From Nemophila menziesii (lineage: Eukaryota; Streptophyta; Magnoliopsida; Boraginales; Hydrophyllaceae): a DNA stretch of 64,000 nucleotides. Below, one piece after another: positions 54,466 to 64,000 of the stretch; position 1 is the stretch's first letter, and the number at the start of each line of letters is the position of its first letter. Location: contig JARWIR010000036.1 in the NCBI GenBank assembly GCA_029959085.1, positions 1,054,001-1,118,000 of the forward strand, given 5' to 3'. The translations under genes were made by a program, and so were the position numbers. The notes under the pieces were generated by a model. It was not told where the DNA came from. It ran no database searches and saw nothing but the letters and a program-made list of their open reading frames with translations.

Positions 54466-55475
54466 TTTGACTCTCTACCTCTACGTATGTCCATTTCTAC
54501 GTATGTCCATTTCTTAAACCCGAAAAGGATTCATGTTTTTCTTTTTTTAAGGTCTCTGCTCAACAACACCTTGAACTGAAACCACCAACTTGTGGTCCAT
54601 TGATTTTCAGAACCTGCAATAATCCAATATATATACAACCTCTAATTAATTAAAACCAGTTTCCAAATATATACATGTTAGGCTTTAAGAAGCTAGATGC
54701 CTAAATGGAAAAATAAAAGTTCTTTGACACACCTCTTCACCATCACTCGCTTCCTCTCAACCGTACTACCATTTACAACTCAATTCAAACCACCTCCTAT
54801 CTCGGCTCCCACTATTTCGAAAAATGAGACTTACAGCTTCAAAGCTTGGTTATTGTGCTTCGAACAGGCTGGTGATGGCCTAACAGGTAACGATGATGGA
54901 GGCTTGATAGACCGGCGGTGTAGCTTGGGTTCGACAAAAACACTTCGATTGTGCAGTGTGGAGGAGCCGATTTCAGAGATTGGGTGGATTGTGGAGGAGC
55001 GGCTTGGTGGGTGAACGGAAGCGAATTGAGGTGAAGTGAGAGACTGAGTGGCGGCGGTCTTTGATTGAGTGGCGGCGGTCTTCGATTGAGGATGGATTGG
55101 GAAGTTGGAGGAGCGGCTTGAGGTGAACTGAGAGAGACGAAGACGGTGGAGAATGGGCTAGGATGGGAAGTGAGAGAGAGGAAGACGGTGGAGGATTGTG
55201 AAGTGATAGAGAATTGTTGAACGGGTGAAGTAATTTCTTTTTGCTTTGTTTTTGTTTTAAATTTTGAATTTAAAAAAAATAATAATCCAAGGGATGAAAA
55301 ATATAGAGGATACATCAAGACATTTTAAACCATGGATCGATTTTATATAATCTGGACCATTAATTATAATCGATCTAAAGGTCGAAAATGATAGAAATTT
55401 GATCCGAAGGCTAAAAATTGTGGAGAAAAATGGGAGACATTTTGGGCCGTTGGCCCTTCTCCAATATTATATAGA
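54466..55475 (-). other. Helitron 5' region, no recognised gene
   Basis: Contains a 16-bp tandem duplication TACGTATGTCCATTTC (about 54482-54515), a Ser/Pro-rich low-complexity open frame on the minus strand (54839-55318) and a plus frame (54697-55014), neither with a domain. The last 150 bp have the character of a non-autonomous Helitron 5' end (GGGCC-GTT-GGCCC, then ATATAATATAGA on the plus strand). Confidence 0.5.
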
Positions 55476-56815
55476 TATATATATATATATATATTTATAT
55501 ATACACAAGAAAGAAAGTATTATACAACTGACATCAAAGAAATATAGAATCACTTATCTTGGAAAACCACATAAGAGGCAAATGAATCAATTTTGATCAT
55601 ATCCAAGTAAAGGATACCAATCACACAAATTCAGAAAAATATTAATAAGCTAAAATAAATAGTCGATACTTGATCAACCACGAGAAGTCCCACGTAGCAA
55701 AAACAAGACATGACCACCAAGTCGAGGGTAATATGTATTTGTCGAGGATAGAGGAGTACCAAACCTACTTGAGGACATATATTCCAAAAGAATAATGCTG
55801 CAAATGCAACTAACATGTGAGAGTAGCGTCTTTCTACACATGAAGAATTATTTACGACAATGGCCCCACAACGATCTAAGTTGTAAACTCACCTTGTCTA
55901 AAGTGCACACCCAGTTACATTCGTGCACCCACAACATTTTATAAATACCATATCTACTCCCGAATAGGGTACATTCTATCTTTCCTTTATATTTGATGTG
56001 GTTACTATATAGTCTACAAACCTTTGTAACTCCTCAGGTCATAAGAATACCTTAGCATGAGTATAGGAGTGCCATCAGAGTGCACCTCCCTTTGGACTTG
56101 ACCTAGTGTCGAGATTTAGGAAGTTGTATGTATGTAGTGGGTGCCTCGACAATGATAAGGAAGCGCTTTGTAATAGTGATCTATATATGAGTCGGGTGTA
56201 TATTTGAGCCCAAAAAATGAATAAAGAGTGTTGTGATAAATGTGAAAAGAGAGAGAGTATAGCAAATAATGCACGGAATTGGGTAAAAATATTATCAACA
56301 ATGGTAACCTAGTGAAAGAGTTGGGTATAAAAGGAATGATATAGAGTATGTGACAATGATACCAAGACGTGAGATTAGACCCGTTATGAACTCCTAATGA
56401 CAAAATAAAAGAAAATCAAAATTAAGGAAGTGTGCGGCGCCGATATACAACCATTGTCATTATTTATATTTCAGAAATGTTTTATCAATAATATTTTTTT
56501 ACAAATAATCACTTAATGAATAAGGATGGGTTACAATTAATTTAAAATTTGGACAAGATATTATAAAATTTTGTTTGGGCCAGAAAAATGTCTAGCTAGT
56601 ATGGTTCTTTTATTTACTTATGTTTGGGCCTATAAACTACTTTGTTTATTTGAATCAAACCCTAACCCAACTTCATTTAGATATATTATCACACTAATAT
56701 CTTTTCAACCATCAAAACACAAGCAATCATTATCTCAGTTTCATCTCTTAACCCATTTATTATGCGGTCGTCTAGACCTCGGATCTCCGTGAAAAGTGTT
56801 TTTTTTTTAATTTCT
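55476..56815 (+). promoter_or_regulatory. Promoter and leader of DUF724-type copy D3
   Basis: Aligns with 32366-33715. A TGGGCC site near 56577 and TGGGCC near 56625, then AAACCCTAACCC (telo-box, about 56657-56668), then the leader AATCATTATCTCAGTTTCAT, then ATG at 56762-56764 (MRSSRPRISVKS). A first exon of unknown end is followed by intron-like DNA to 57143. Confidence 0.55.
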
Positions 56816-57143
56816 TACCTTAGATCTCCGAAAAAAACACTATTTTATTTAGTATCTCAGATAGTTGGCCATGATATTTCAATTAAACTTTCAACGACAA
56901 AGGTATTTTTTTCAATTCTTAATTTTTTGTTAATAACATGTTTTTTTAGCAAAAACTCAATTTTAATAAATATTACATATTTTTTCATTTCTTGTTTATT
57001 TTTACAATTTGAAAACTATTTCGAATTAGAAATAAGATTGAAATAGGAAATTAAGTATTTTTATCAAGAAAAAATAGTGTTAAATAACCTGTAATAGAGC
57101 TTATGATTGTAATTTTGATGTTTGTGATTCCTTTGGTTTCCAG

Positions 57144-57589
57144 TTAGGAGGTGGAGAGATCATTCTAAAGAGAAAAAGGGAAAGACAAATGAAAGTACAA
57201 ATAAGTGTCTAGAATATCTGATAATAGGTAAAAACATAAACTCCTCATAGATTGGACATTTTTGTAGTGGATTTATAGAGTAACTATCAATACAATTTTG
57301 TTTGTAGATCCTACAGATATTAGAGTTGATGAAATGATGGATAACGTACCACTTTAAACGTGGTTTAAAGAGAAAATGCACCAGGGTACTACTATATGTA
57401 AGCATTAAATATAATATTTTTTATTATATTTCTCCCAGCAAGTAAATAGGTGGGGCATAGAAGGTTTGTGAAGAACATGACACTATGGGAAAGAGAGCAC
57501 AGAAGCCTCATTTCATGCATCTGTTAAAGTACTAAGAAATCGATCGTGAAGGCTTAAATATTGGGAGTATGATGACTTTTGCAGTTTAA
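57144..57589 (+). pseudogene. DUF724-type gene fragment D3 (3' exons)
   Basis: Same three exon-like blocks as D1. Block 57144-57227 (LGGGEIILKRKRER) lies between TTTCCAG and GTAAAAAC. Block 57308-57397 (DPTDIRVDEMMDN, then a stop, then TWFKEKMHQGTT) lies between TTTGTAG and GTAAGC. Block 57439-57589 follows CCCAG: NRWGHRRFVKNMTLW, then after a frame change KPHFMHLLKY, a stop, EIDREGLNIGSMMTFAV and the final stop. This copy keeps the KPHF part of the DUF724 signature that D1 lost, which makes the family call firmer. At least three lesions. Confidence 0.65.
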
Positions 57590-60500
57590 ATTTCTATAAC
57601 ACTTGAATTAACCAAGGAAAAAAAAGAGGTTCAAGGAAAACGAGAAACATCAATTCAAATATCACATAAGGGCTGGCCGGTTAATAGTTGTTCTAGTGGT
57701 CCGAAATTTCTACAATTATATCGAAACTTACCGCATTCAAAGGCCTCTCCTATATAATAAGAAATAATATGTATATATTTTTTCTCTCATTATATAGTTT
57801 TATCAATAACTCTGGTCTATAATTCATGTAATAACTAGTAGATACATAATACTTGTAGAGACAATTCTCACTTAAATCATTAAAAACCATAAATCTTTCA
57901 TTTAAATCAAACATTATTATAAATGTAAAAGTTATAAACATACCATTCTAACTATTAAATAGTAACTATATTTATTAATTAACAAGATAGTTCACCGATA
58001 TTTTCTACAATCAATTGGTAGTAACTATATTAATTAATTAAAAAACAGCAAATATAAAATATTCTTTACCAACTAAGGTTATGAGGGAATTTTTTAAATT
58101 TGTTCTTTTCCAAAAAGGGGTACTGGACAAATTTTTTTTATCCATAGGGAAATTTATTTCTCGGGTTTCTCCTTTTTGAAGGGTCGTAAATGAGGGAATT
58201 TTTTTATTAGCAATTTTTATTTCTTTTCGAAGGGGATGTTTTTTTTTTTTTTGATTTGCTTCACTTAAGGAGGCAAATTTTTCTTTTCAACGTTTTACCT
58301 TTTCGGGGGAAGAGACAAATTTAAAAAAAAAAATTCAAGTACTTATGTAAATTTTTTTATTTTTTGATTTTTTATTTATTCTAGGGACCAGTGGGAAAAA
58401 TATTTTTTTAGGGTAATTTTTTTTTTTAGATTATTTTTTTCTTTTTAAGGGATGAGGCTACGACAAGTTTTATCATTTTTTCTTTTTTAGTTGAGGTTGG
58501 GGATAAAAGAATTAAATTTTATTCCATCTACATAAGATTGGGATGAGATTTGTGTCATCTCTATTCAAAGATTGAGATGAGATTTTCATGTCACTCCTAC
58601 TGAGATGGGATTTGTCCCAATAAAATTTTTGAGAATCCAATAATAGAAAAATAAGCGTTTTTTGATAAATTATTAATAATTTTATATGATATTTTCATGT
58701 ATAATTTTTAAAATATGATACATAAATTTGAGATTTAATCTACAATAAATAAGAAATATATCTTTGTAATTTGTGCATGTGATGAGATTTGTCCTACCAA
58801 AACTGAGATGAAATTTTTCACCTCTATGCTAAGTTTGAGATAAGATTTGTCTCGTTAAAACTGAGAAAGAGTTTGTTTTATCTACTTACTACGATTGAGA
58901 TGGAATTTGTGTCACCTTAAAGTTTAGATTAAGATAGAATTTATCTTATCTCAATTCTAAAATTGAGATTAAAAATTTCACATATCTAATTTTGAAATTG
59001 TGATGGAATATGTTCCATTTTTTTTTTCTAATACTGAGATGAGATTTGTCTCATTTTTATTTTACGCTTGAGATTTGACATATCCTCACTCTTATTTGTC
59101 TCATTATAATTATAAATTGTGGTTGGATTTGTCCCTTCTTGAAAGAGTCTAGTTTGGAGTGCTTTTTAATACAATACATAGTTTAAATGAAATATTTTGG
59201 TGTATATCTGGTGTGCGGAAAATATATCAATGAAAGAACTCACTCTCAGTTAGCAACTAAGACAAACTTATTAAAATGAAATTAAAGAATAACATGTTGT
59301 TGTTTAACGAAACAAAATAAAGGAGACACCTTTAACAGTTGAAGTCTTTGATTTACATGATTCAAACGTATCTAGAAATTATGCATTATATAATTTTCAC
59401 TACAAACTACTATTATAACATCATTCTCAAAATAGTTTTTTTTAAACCTTTTCACTTCATAAACCAATCCCATTGCTAACTTCGTGAACATCAGTTCAAT
59501 CATTTTTTATTCACTCGAAACTGATATGTATAACTTAACAAAGAATGATTAATTTACAGTTATTTAAATTTAGATATCACAAACATATCTTATTAAAATA
59601 GCTTTACATCATATAACACATTCGTAAAAATTTGGTTTTATAAATAAAAGATTATAGCCTCTATGATATTAAAAATATATTGTTATGTATATATAACAAG
59701 TTTTGTCGTTTAAAGAAATTATAACCAAACTATAATGATCAAATACTAAAATTGGATGTACTATTCTTACATGTATATAAGTAAACATATTCAGGTAATA
59801 CTTTTGATAAAGTTATATATAAGAATAACAAAAGTTGTAGATCATGCGTACTTATCCCATATTCCCGTAGTACAAAGTCCTTTTGTACTTTTCTTTAAAA
59901 AAATCACATTGTTATCTACACTAATAAAGTGATTAAGATAAAGAAAATTATTGAAACATTATACATTTATACTCAATCCATACTTTTGTATACTATAAGG
60001 CAATTTTTTTTGTTTTCTTAAAAAGATCTTGACCATTATTTAAATAATGGAATATCCGCGCTATAGAATAAACACTAACGTTTTCAAAAAAAAATATTCA
60101 TAGACTCTAAATCAATTACTGATAAAGATTCTTAAAATAAACTATAAATCACATTCCTAGACAGAAGATGTATTCATAAACACTAGATAACTTTGAATGT
60201 AATAAAAATTCTACTTACCTCGGTTGCGATATTATTAGCGTTTCTCTCCGAGTTCTCTTTATCCTTCATGGTCTTCTGATAATGGGTCAGCGTTAAAAAT
60301 AAGCAAAGTACCCAAGTTATTCGTTATAGTCTTTTTTTGGTTGGATAACGATAATAAAAGTAACAATGACAGATGCCCTTTATTGCTGAAATAATTGTAT
60401 GGATTTTTATGGGTTGACCAACAGTAAACAAAAAGGCTTAGCCGTTAAAAAAACAATCTTGTTGATCATATACACAACAGATGGAGTCATATATGTTCCA

Positions 60501-60849
60501 TCCCTATTATATTACTGATATGTGATTTATGTTATCTCTAATTATACTATTTATATGGAATTAGTCTCGTCTCAATTTTACAATTGAGATGGAATTTGTC
60601 TCATCATCAATTTTAGATCGAGATGTAATTTGTCTCATCTCCATTCTAAGATTGAGAAGAGATTTGTCTCATCTCCAATCTTAAGTTTGAATGGAATTTG
60701 TCATATTTTTATTCTAAGGTTGAGATGACATCTGTCCCCTCTCTGATTTGTTCAATCTCTATTATAAAATTGAGATGAAATTTGTACCTTCTCTGACGAC
60801 TAGAGTATGGACTGATTTTCTGTACAATACTTCGTTTTATTTGCAAGTT

Positions 60850-60889
<40 letters not shown>
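57590..60889. repeat. Complete spacer of DUF724 unit (CACTA-free)
   Basis: The uninterrupted version of the spacer split at 6475/29928. It has a T-rich part (58080-58500), then the empty CACTA site CTACATAAGATTGGG (about 58528-58542), GAGATG/CATCTC clusters (58540-59110 and 60480-60790), AT-rich DNA between them, and an (AC)n(AT)n microsatellite at 60850-60893. No gene is seen. Confidence 0.8.
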
Positions 60890-60893
<4 letters not shown>

Positions 60894-62560
60894 CACACAC
60901 AAGAAAGAAAATGTTATACAACTGACATCAAAGAAATATAGAATCACTTATCTTGGAAAGAGGCAAATGAATTAGTTTTGATCATGTCCAAGTAAGGATA
61001 CCAATAACACAAATTCATAAGAGTATTGATAAGCTAAAATGAATAGTCGATACTTGATCAACTACAAGAAGTCCCATGTAGCCGAAAAAAGACATGACCA
61101 CCAAGACGAGGGTAATATGTATTTGAGGATAGAGGAGTACCAAACTTGCCTGAGGACATATATGCCAAAGGAATAATGTTGCACATGAAATTACATGTGA
61201 GGGTAGCATTTTGCTATACATGAAGATTCATTTACAGCAAGGGCCCCACAACGACCTAAGTTGTGCACTCACCTTGTCTAAAGTGCACACCCATGCCAGC
61301 CACATGCTTGCACCCACAACATTTTATAAATACCATATCTACTCTCGAATGGGGTACAATCTATCTTTCTTTTAAAATTGATGTGGTTTCTATATAGTCT
61401 ACAAACCTCTGTAACTATTCGGGTCATAAGAATACCTTATCATGAGTTTCAGAGTGCCATCAGGTGTGGACCTAATGTCTAGATTCATGAAGTTGTGTCT
61501 ACGTAGTGGGTGCCTCGACAATGATAATGATGAGATTTGTAATGGTGATCTATAACAAGGCCTAGATCTGAACTTTTTGATATAAGAGTCAGGTGTATAT
61601 TTGAGCCCAAAAAATGAGAAAGAGTGTTGTGATAAATGTGAAAAAAAAGAGAGAATATAGCAAATAATGCTTGAAATTCGATAAAATATTATCAACCATG
61701 GTAACTTCGTGAAAGAGTTGGATATAAAGGATATTGTATAGAGTGTGTGACAATGATACCAAGATGTGAGATTAGACCCGTTATGAACTCCTAATGACAA
61801 AATCAAAGAAAATCAAAGTTAAGGAAGTGCGCGGCCGTCGAATATGTACAACGAACCAATATTGAAAGATACAACCACTGTCATTACTTATATTTCAGAA
61901 ATATTTTATCAATAATAATTTTTGCCAATACAATTAATTAAAATTTGGACAAGATGTTATAAAATATGGGTTGGGCAAGAAAAATGTTTGGCTAGTATGG
62001 TTCTGTTATTTACTTAAGTATGGGCAAATCTCAATTTCTTTGGGCTAAAATTTTACTTAACCCTATTTATTACATAGTTTATTTGAAGAAAACCCTAACC
62101 CAACTTCATTTAGATATAACATCACACTAATATCTCTTCCATCATCCAAAGACTATTCACAGCAGCAACCACAAGCAATCATTATCTCGATTTCATCTCT
62201 TAACCCACTTTTTTTGTATTATGTTTTTTTTATTCTTACCTTGGATCTCGGTGTAAAAAGAAATATTTTATTTAGTATCTCAGATAGTTGGCCATGATAT
62301 TACAATTAAACTTTCAACTACATGTATTTTTCAATTCCTAATTTTTTTTAATAATACATATTTTTTAGCAAAAAATCAATTTTATTAAATATTATATTTT
62401 TTCATTTTATGTTTTCTTTTTACACTTTGAAAACTATTTATAATTAGAAATAAGATTTAAATATGAAATTAAGTATTTTTATCAAGAAAAAAAGTGTCAA
62501 ATAAGCTCTAATAGAGCTTATGATTGTAATTTTGATGTTTGTTATTCCTTTGGTTTGCAG
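60890..62560 (+). promoter_or_regulatory. Promoter, leader and intron of DUF724-type copy D4
   Basis: Third copy of the promoter block: TGGGC motifs near 61975, 62025 and 62041, AAACCCTAACCC (about 62090-62101), the leader AATCATTATCTCGATTTCAT, then an ATG region (62221) and an intron matching 56815-57143. Confidence 0.5.
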
Positions 62561-62645
62561 TTAGGAGGTGGAGAGAACATCATGAAAAGTAAAAGAGAAA
62601 GACCAATGAAGGTACCAATAACGAGTTTAGAATATCTGATAATAG
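62561..62645 (+). pseudogene. DUF724-type gene fragment D4 (one exon)
   Basis: After TTTGCAG, 85 bp encode LGGGENIMKSKRERPMK and VPITSLEYLII without a stop, ending before GTAAAAAC. It is the best-preserved copy of this exon. The next intron is cut by the copia element at 62693, and the remaining exons are not in the window. Confidence 0.55.
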
Positions 62646-62692
62646 GTAAAAACATAAACTCCTCATATGGTGGGCATTTTTGTGGTGAACTT

Positions 62693-62896
62693 TGTTAAAA
62701 AATAGAATATGTATTTGGAAAACTCGGATTTATTAATCAACTAATCAGCTATATAAATATCTTTACAAAGCAACTAAAAAGAAAAAACTTAGCAAAGTTG
62801 AACTGCTTCTAGATATCGACTAAGAACTAGGAAACTAATAACAAACTCCTAAATAATAGAACTAATTAAATAACTAGAAAACTAATAATTTTAACA
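62693..62896 (-). repeat. 3' LTR of second copia element
   Basis: 204 bp with TGTTAAAA/TTTTAACA ends. No second LTR within the window. Confidence 0.8.
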
Positions 62897-64000
62897 TCCT
62901 CCCTTACTCTTGAACAAAATCCAAAAAAATTACGCAACTTCTGAAAAACATCAAGTTTTAGAGGTTTAGTCATAATGTCTGCAACTTTATCTTGTGTATG
63001 AATGTGAACCATCTTCACAACTCCCTCATTTGAAAGCTCTCTAAGAAAATGAAATCGAACATCTATATGCTTGCTAGAGCCATGCATCACTGGATTCTTA
63101 GAAAGCTGAAATGCTAAACTGTTAACACATAAAATTGTTGTAGAATCATGTTGAGCATGACCTAATTGCTTCAATATCCGTCTTAACCATATTGCTTGAC
63201 AGGCACATGAGGCAGCAACAATAAATTCGGCTTCGGTAATAGATAGTGTCACCACAGGTCGTTTCTTTGAAGACCATGAAACAGCTCCTATACTTAATTT
63301 AAATACATATCCATGAGTGCTTTTTCTGTCTTCTGTATCACCAACATACTCACTATTAGTATAATCACTCAACTCCTCATTTCCTCCCTTTCTGTAAAAC
63401 AATCTAAAATTGACAATACCCTTTAAATACCTCAGTACCTTCATTGCTGCTTTTAAATGAAGTTCTGTTGGATTTTCCATGAATCCGCTAATGAGACTAA
63501 CCACAAACATTACATCCGGCCGTGTAGCAGTCAAATACATCAAGCTTCCCACTATCTGTTTATAAAGTGTGCTATCTATTTTTATACCATTCAAATCTTT
63601 CACAAGCTTTGTACCAGGAACAATAGGATTGTGAACTGAATTGCATTCACTCATTCTAAACCTCTCTAACCTCTCTTGTGCATTCCATTTTTGACCAATA
63701 AAAATTCCATCTGAGCCTTGAATGACTTCAATACCAAGAAAATACCTCATCTTTCCAAGACCAGTCATATTGAATTCACCCATCATAGATTTTTAAACTT
63801 ATCAAACATATTTTCATCATTACGAGTGAAAATAAGACCATCAACATAGAGACACACAATCAAAATTTTAGCTCCGTCTTCTGTCTTAATGAACAAGGTG
63901 TGCTCATAAGGACATTTTTCGAACCCTTGCTTCACAAAATAGGACTCTATGCGACTGTACAAAGCTCTAGGATCTTGCTTCAGTCTGTATAAGGCTTTCT
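62866..64000 (-). pseudogene. Copia RT (C-terminal) and RNase H, partial
   Basis: Runs in from beyond 64000. The first part (64000-63790) reads LKQDPRALYSRIESYFVKQG, then CLYVDGLIFTRNDENMFD. The RT active-site motif is YVDG where YVDD is expected, so the second catalytic aspartate is replaced. A frameshift near 63790 leads to the 306-aa frame 63786-62866: MTGLGKMRYFLGIEV, VGSLMYLTATRPDVMF, LRYLKGIVNFRLFY and SEYVGDTEDRKSTHGY (RNase H). Then SITEAEFIVAA, CVNSLAFQLSKNPV (D of the usual CDN/CDS replaced by V), SSKHIDVRFHFLRE and KVADIMTKPLKLDVFQKLR. The first RNase H aspartate is also altered (SDYTNSEY, where YSDSDW/Y-type is usual). Decayed. Confidence 0.85.

Larger units (their letters stand above)
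51802..55475 (-). mobile_element. Non-autonomous Helitron with captured gene fragments
   Basis: 3,674 bp on the minus strand. The 5' end is TCTATATAATATTGG (55475 downwards), preceded by A. The 3' end is CTAG (51805-51802), followed by T. The hairpin GTGCC-TTTA-GGCAC (51816-51829) lies 10 nt before CTAG. TC start, hairpin plus CTRR end and insertion between A and T without TSD are the defining traits of Helitrons. The insertion is inside an (AT)n tract of a DUF724 unit, whose two halves align with the uninterrupted copies. A 5-bp-stem hairpin GGGCCGTTGGCCC lies 19 nt from the 5' end. No Rep/helicase is present. Cargo: DnaJ and SRP54 exons, both in the element's own orientation, and one unidentified exon. 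Confidence 0.88.
62693..64000 (-). mobile_element. Ty1/copia element, 3' part (runs off window)
   Basis: Minus-oriented copia element. Its 3' LTR is 62693-62896 (204 bp, TGTTAAAATT...TTTTTTAACA on the coding strand, with an 8-bp terminal inverted repeat). A purine tract GTAAGGGAGGA abuts it, and RNase H and RT lie upstream. AACTT (62688-62692) is the expected TSD at this end; the other end lies beyond 64000. A different family from the Sirevirus-like element: much shorter LTR and different RT sequence. Confidence 0.85.

Noticed and set aside
54697..55318. 105-aa plus and 159-aa minus frames in the Helitron 5' region
   Set aside because: Low-complexity Ser/Pro/Leu sequence caused by CT-rich repeats; no motif.

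Overview
This is a plant nuclear window, almost certainly from an angiosperm and most likely a eudicot. It is AT-rich, has GT-AG introns, and carries plant-type CACTA, Athila-like Ty3, Sirevirus-like Ty1, Helitron and LINE sequences plus fragments of the plant genes DUF724, DnaJ type A and SRP54. I found no intact host gene and no tRNA, rRNA or CRISPR array. Nearly everything is repeats and decayed genes, and the layers of insertion can be ordered from exact target-site duplications (TSDs).

The oldest layer is a head-to-tail array of fragments of a DUF724-type gene, here called D1-D4. D1 has 3' exons at 5032-5515. D2 has its promoter and leader at 32341-33715 and a remnant at 49184-49330. D3 lies at 55476-57589 and D4 at about 60890-62692. 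The spacers between them are rich in a GAGATG...CATCTC minisatellite. Positions 1-4900 hold a triplicated AT-rich block and a worn Athila-type LTR piece.

Onto this array came: (1) a 23.4-kb CACTA (En/Spm) element at 6478-29924 with TSD TTA, carrying a decayed tnp2-type transposase and a decayed TNPA-like gene; (2) inside its transposase gene, a 14.35-kb Athila-like Ty3 element at 10773-25126 on the minus strand, TSD GTGAT, with LTRs, gag-pol and an extra ORF in the env position; (3) inside that, a 5'-truncated LINE at about 15282-16951; (4) in D2, a second Athila-type family at 33716-49183 arranged LTR-internal-LTR-internal(truncated), whose complete internal region keeps gag-protease joined in frame to an integrase tail but has lost RT, RNase H and the integrase core; (5) inside its second gag, a Sirevirus-like Ty1/copia element at 42749-47890, TSD CAAGA; (6) in an AT microsatellite of the D3 unit, a 3.67-kb non-autonomous Helitron at 51802-55475 (minus) carrying exons of DnaJ and SRP54; (7) in D4, a second copia element whose LTR starts at 62693 and which runs off the window.

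The strongest observations are the paralogous CACTA empty site near 58531, the gag-protease-only family beside its possible autonomous partner, the Helitron gene capture, the roughly 40-bp minisatellite with paired TTGAC cores inside the CACTA element, and the palindrome-rich GC islands shared by the two Athila-type families. Many nonsense codons are C-to-T or G-to-A changes, as expected for methylated, silenced transposons. I see no host pathway or operon-like system.
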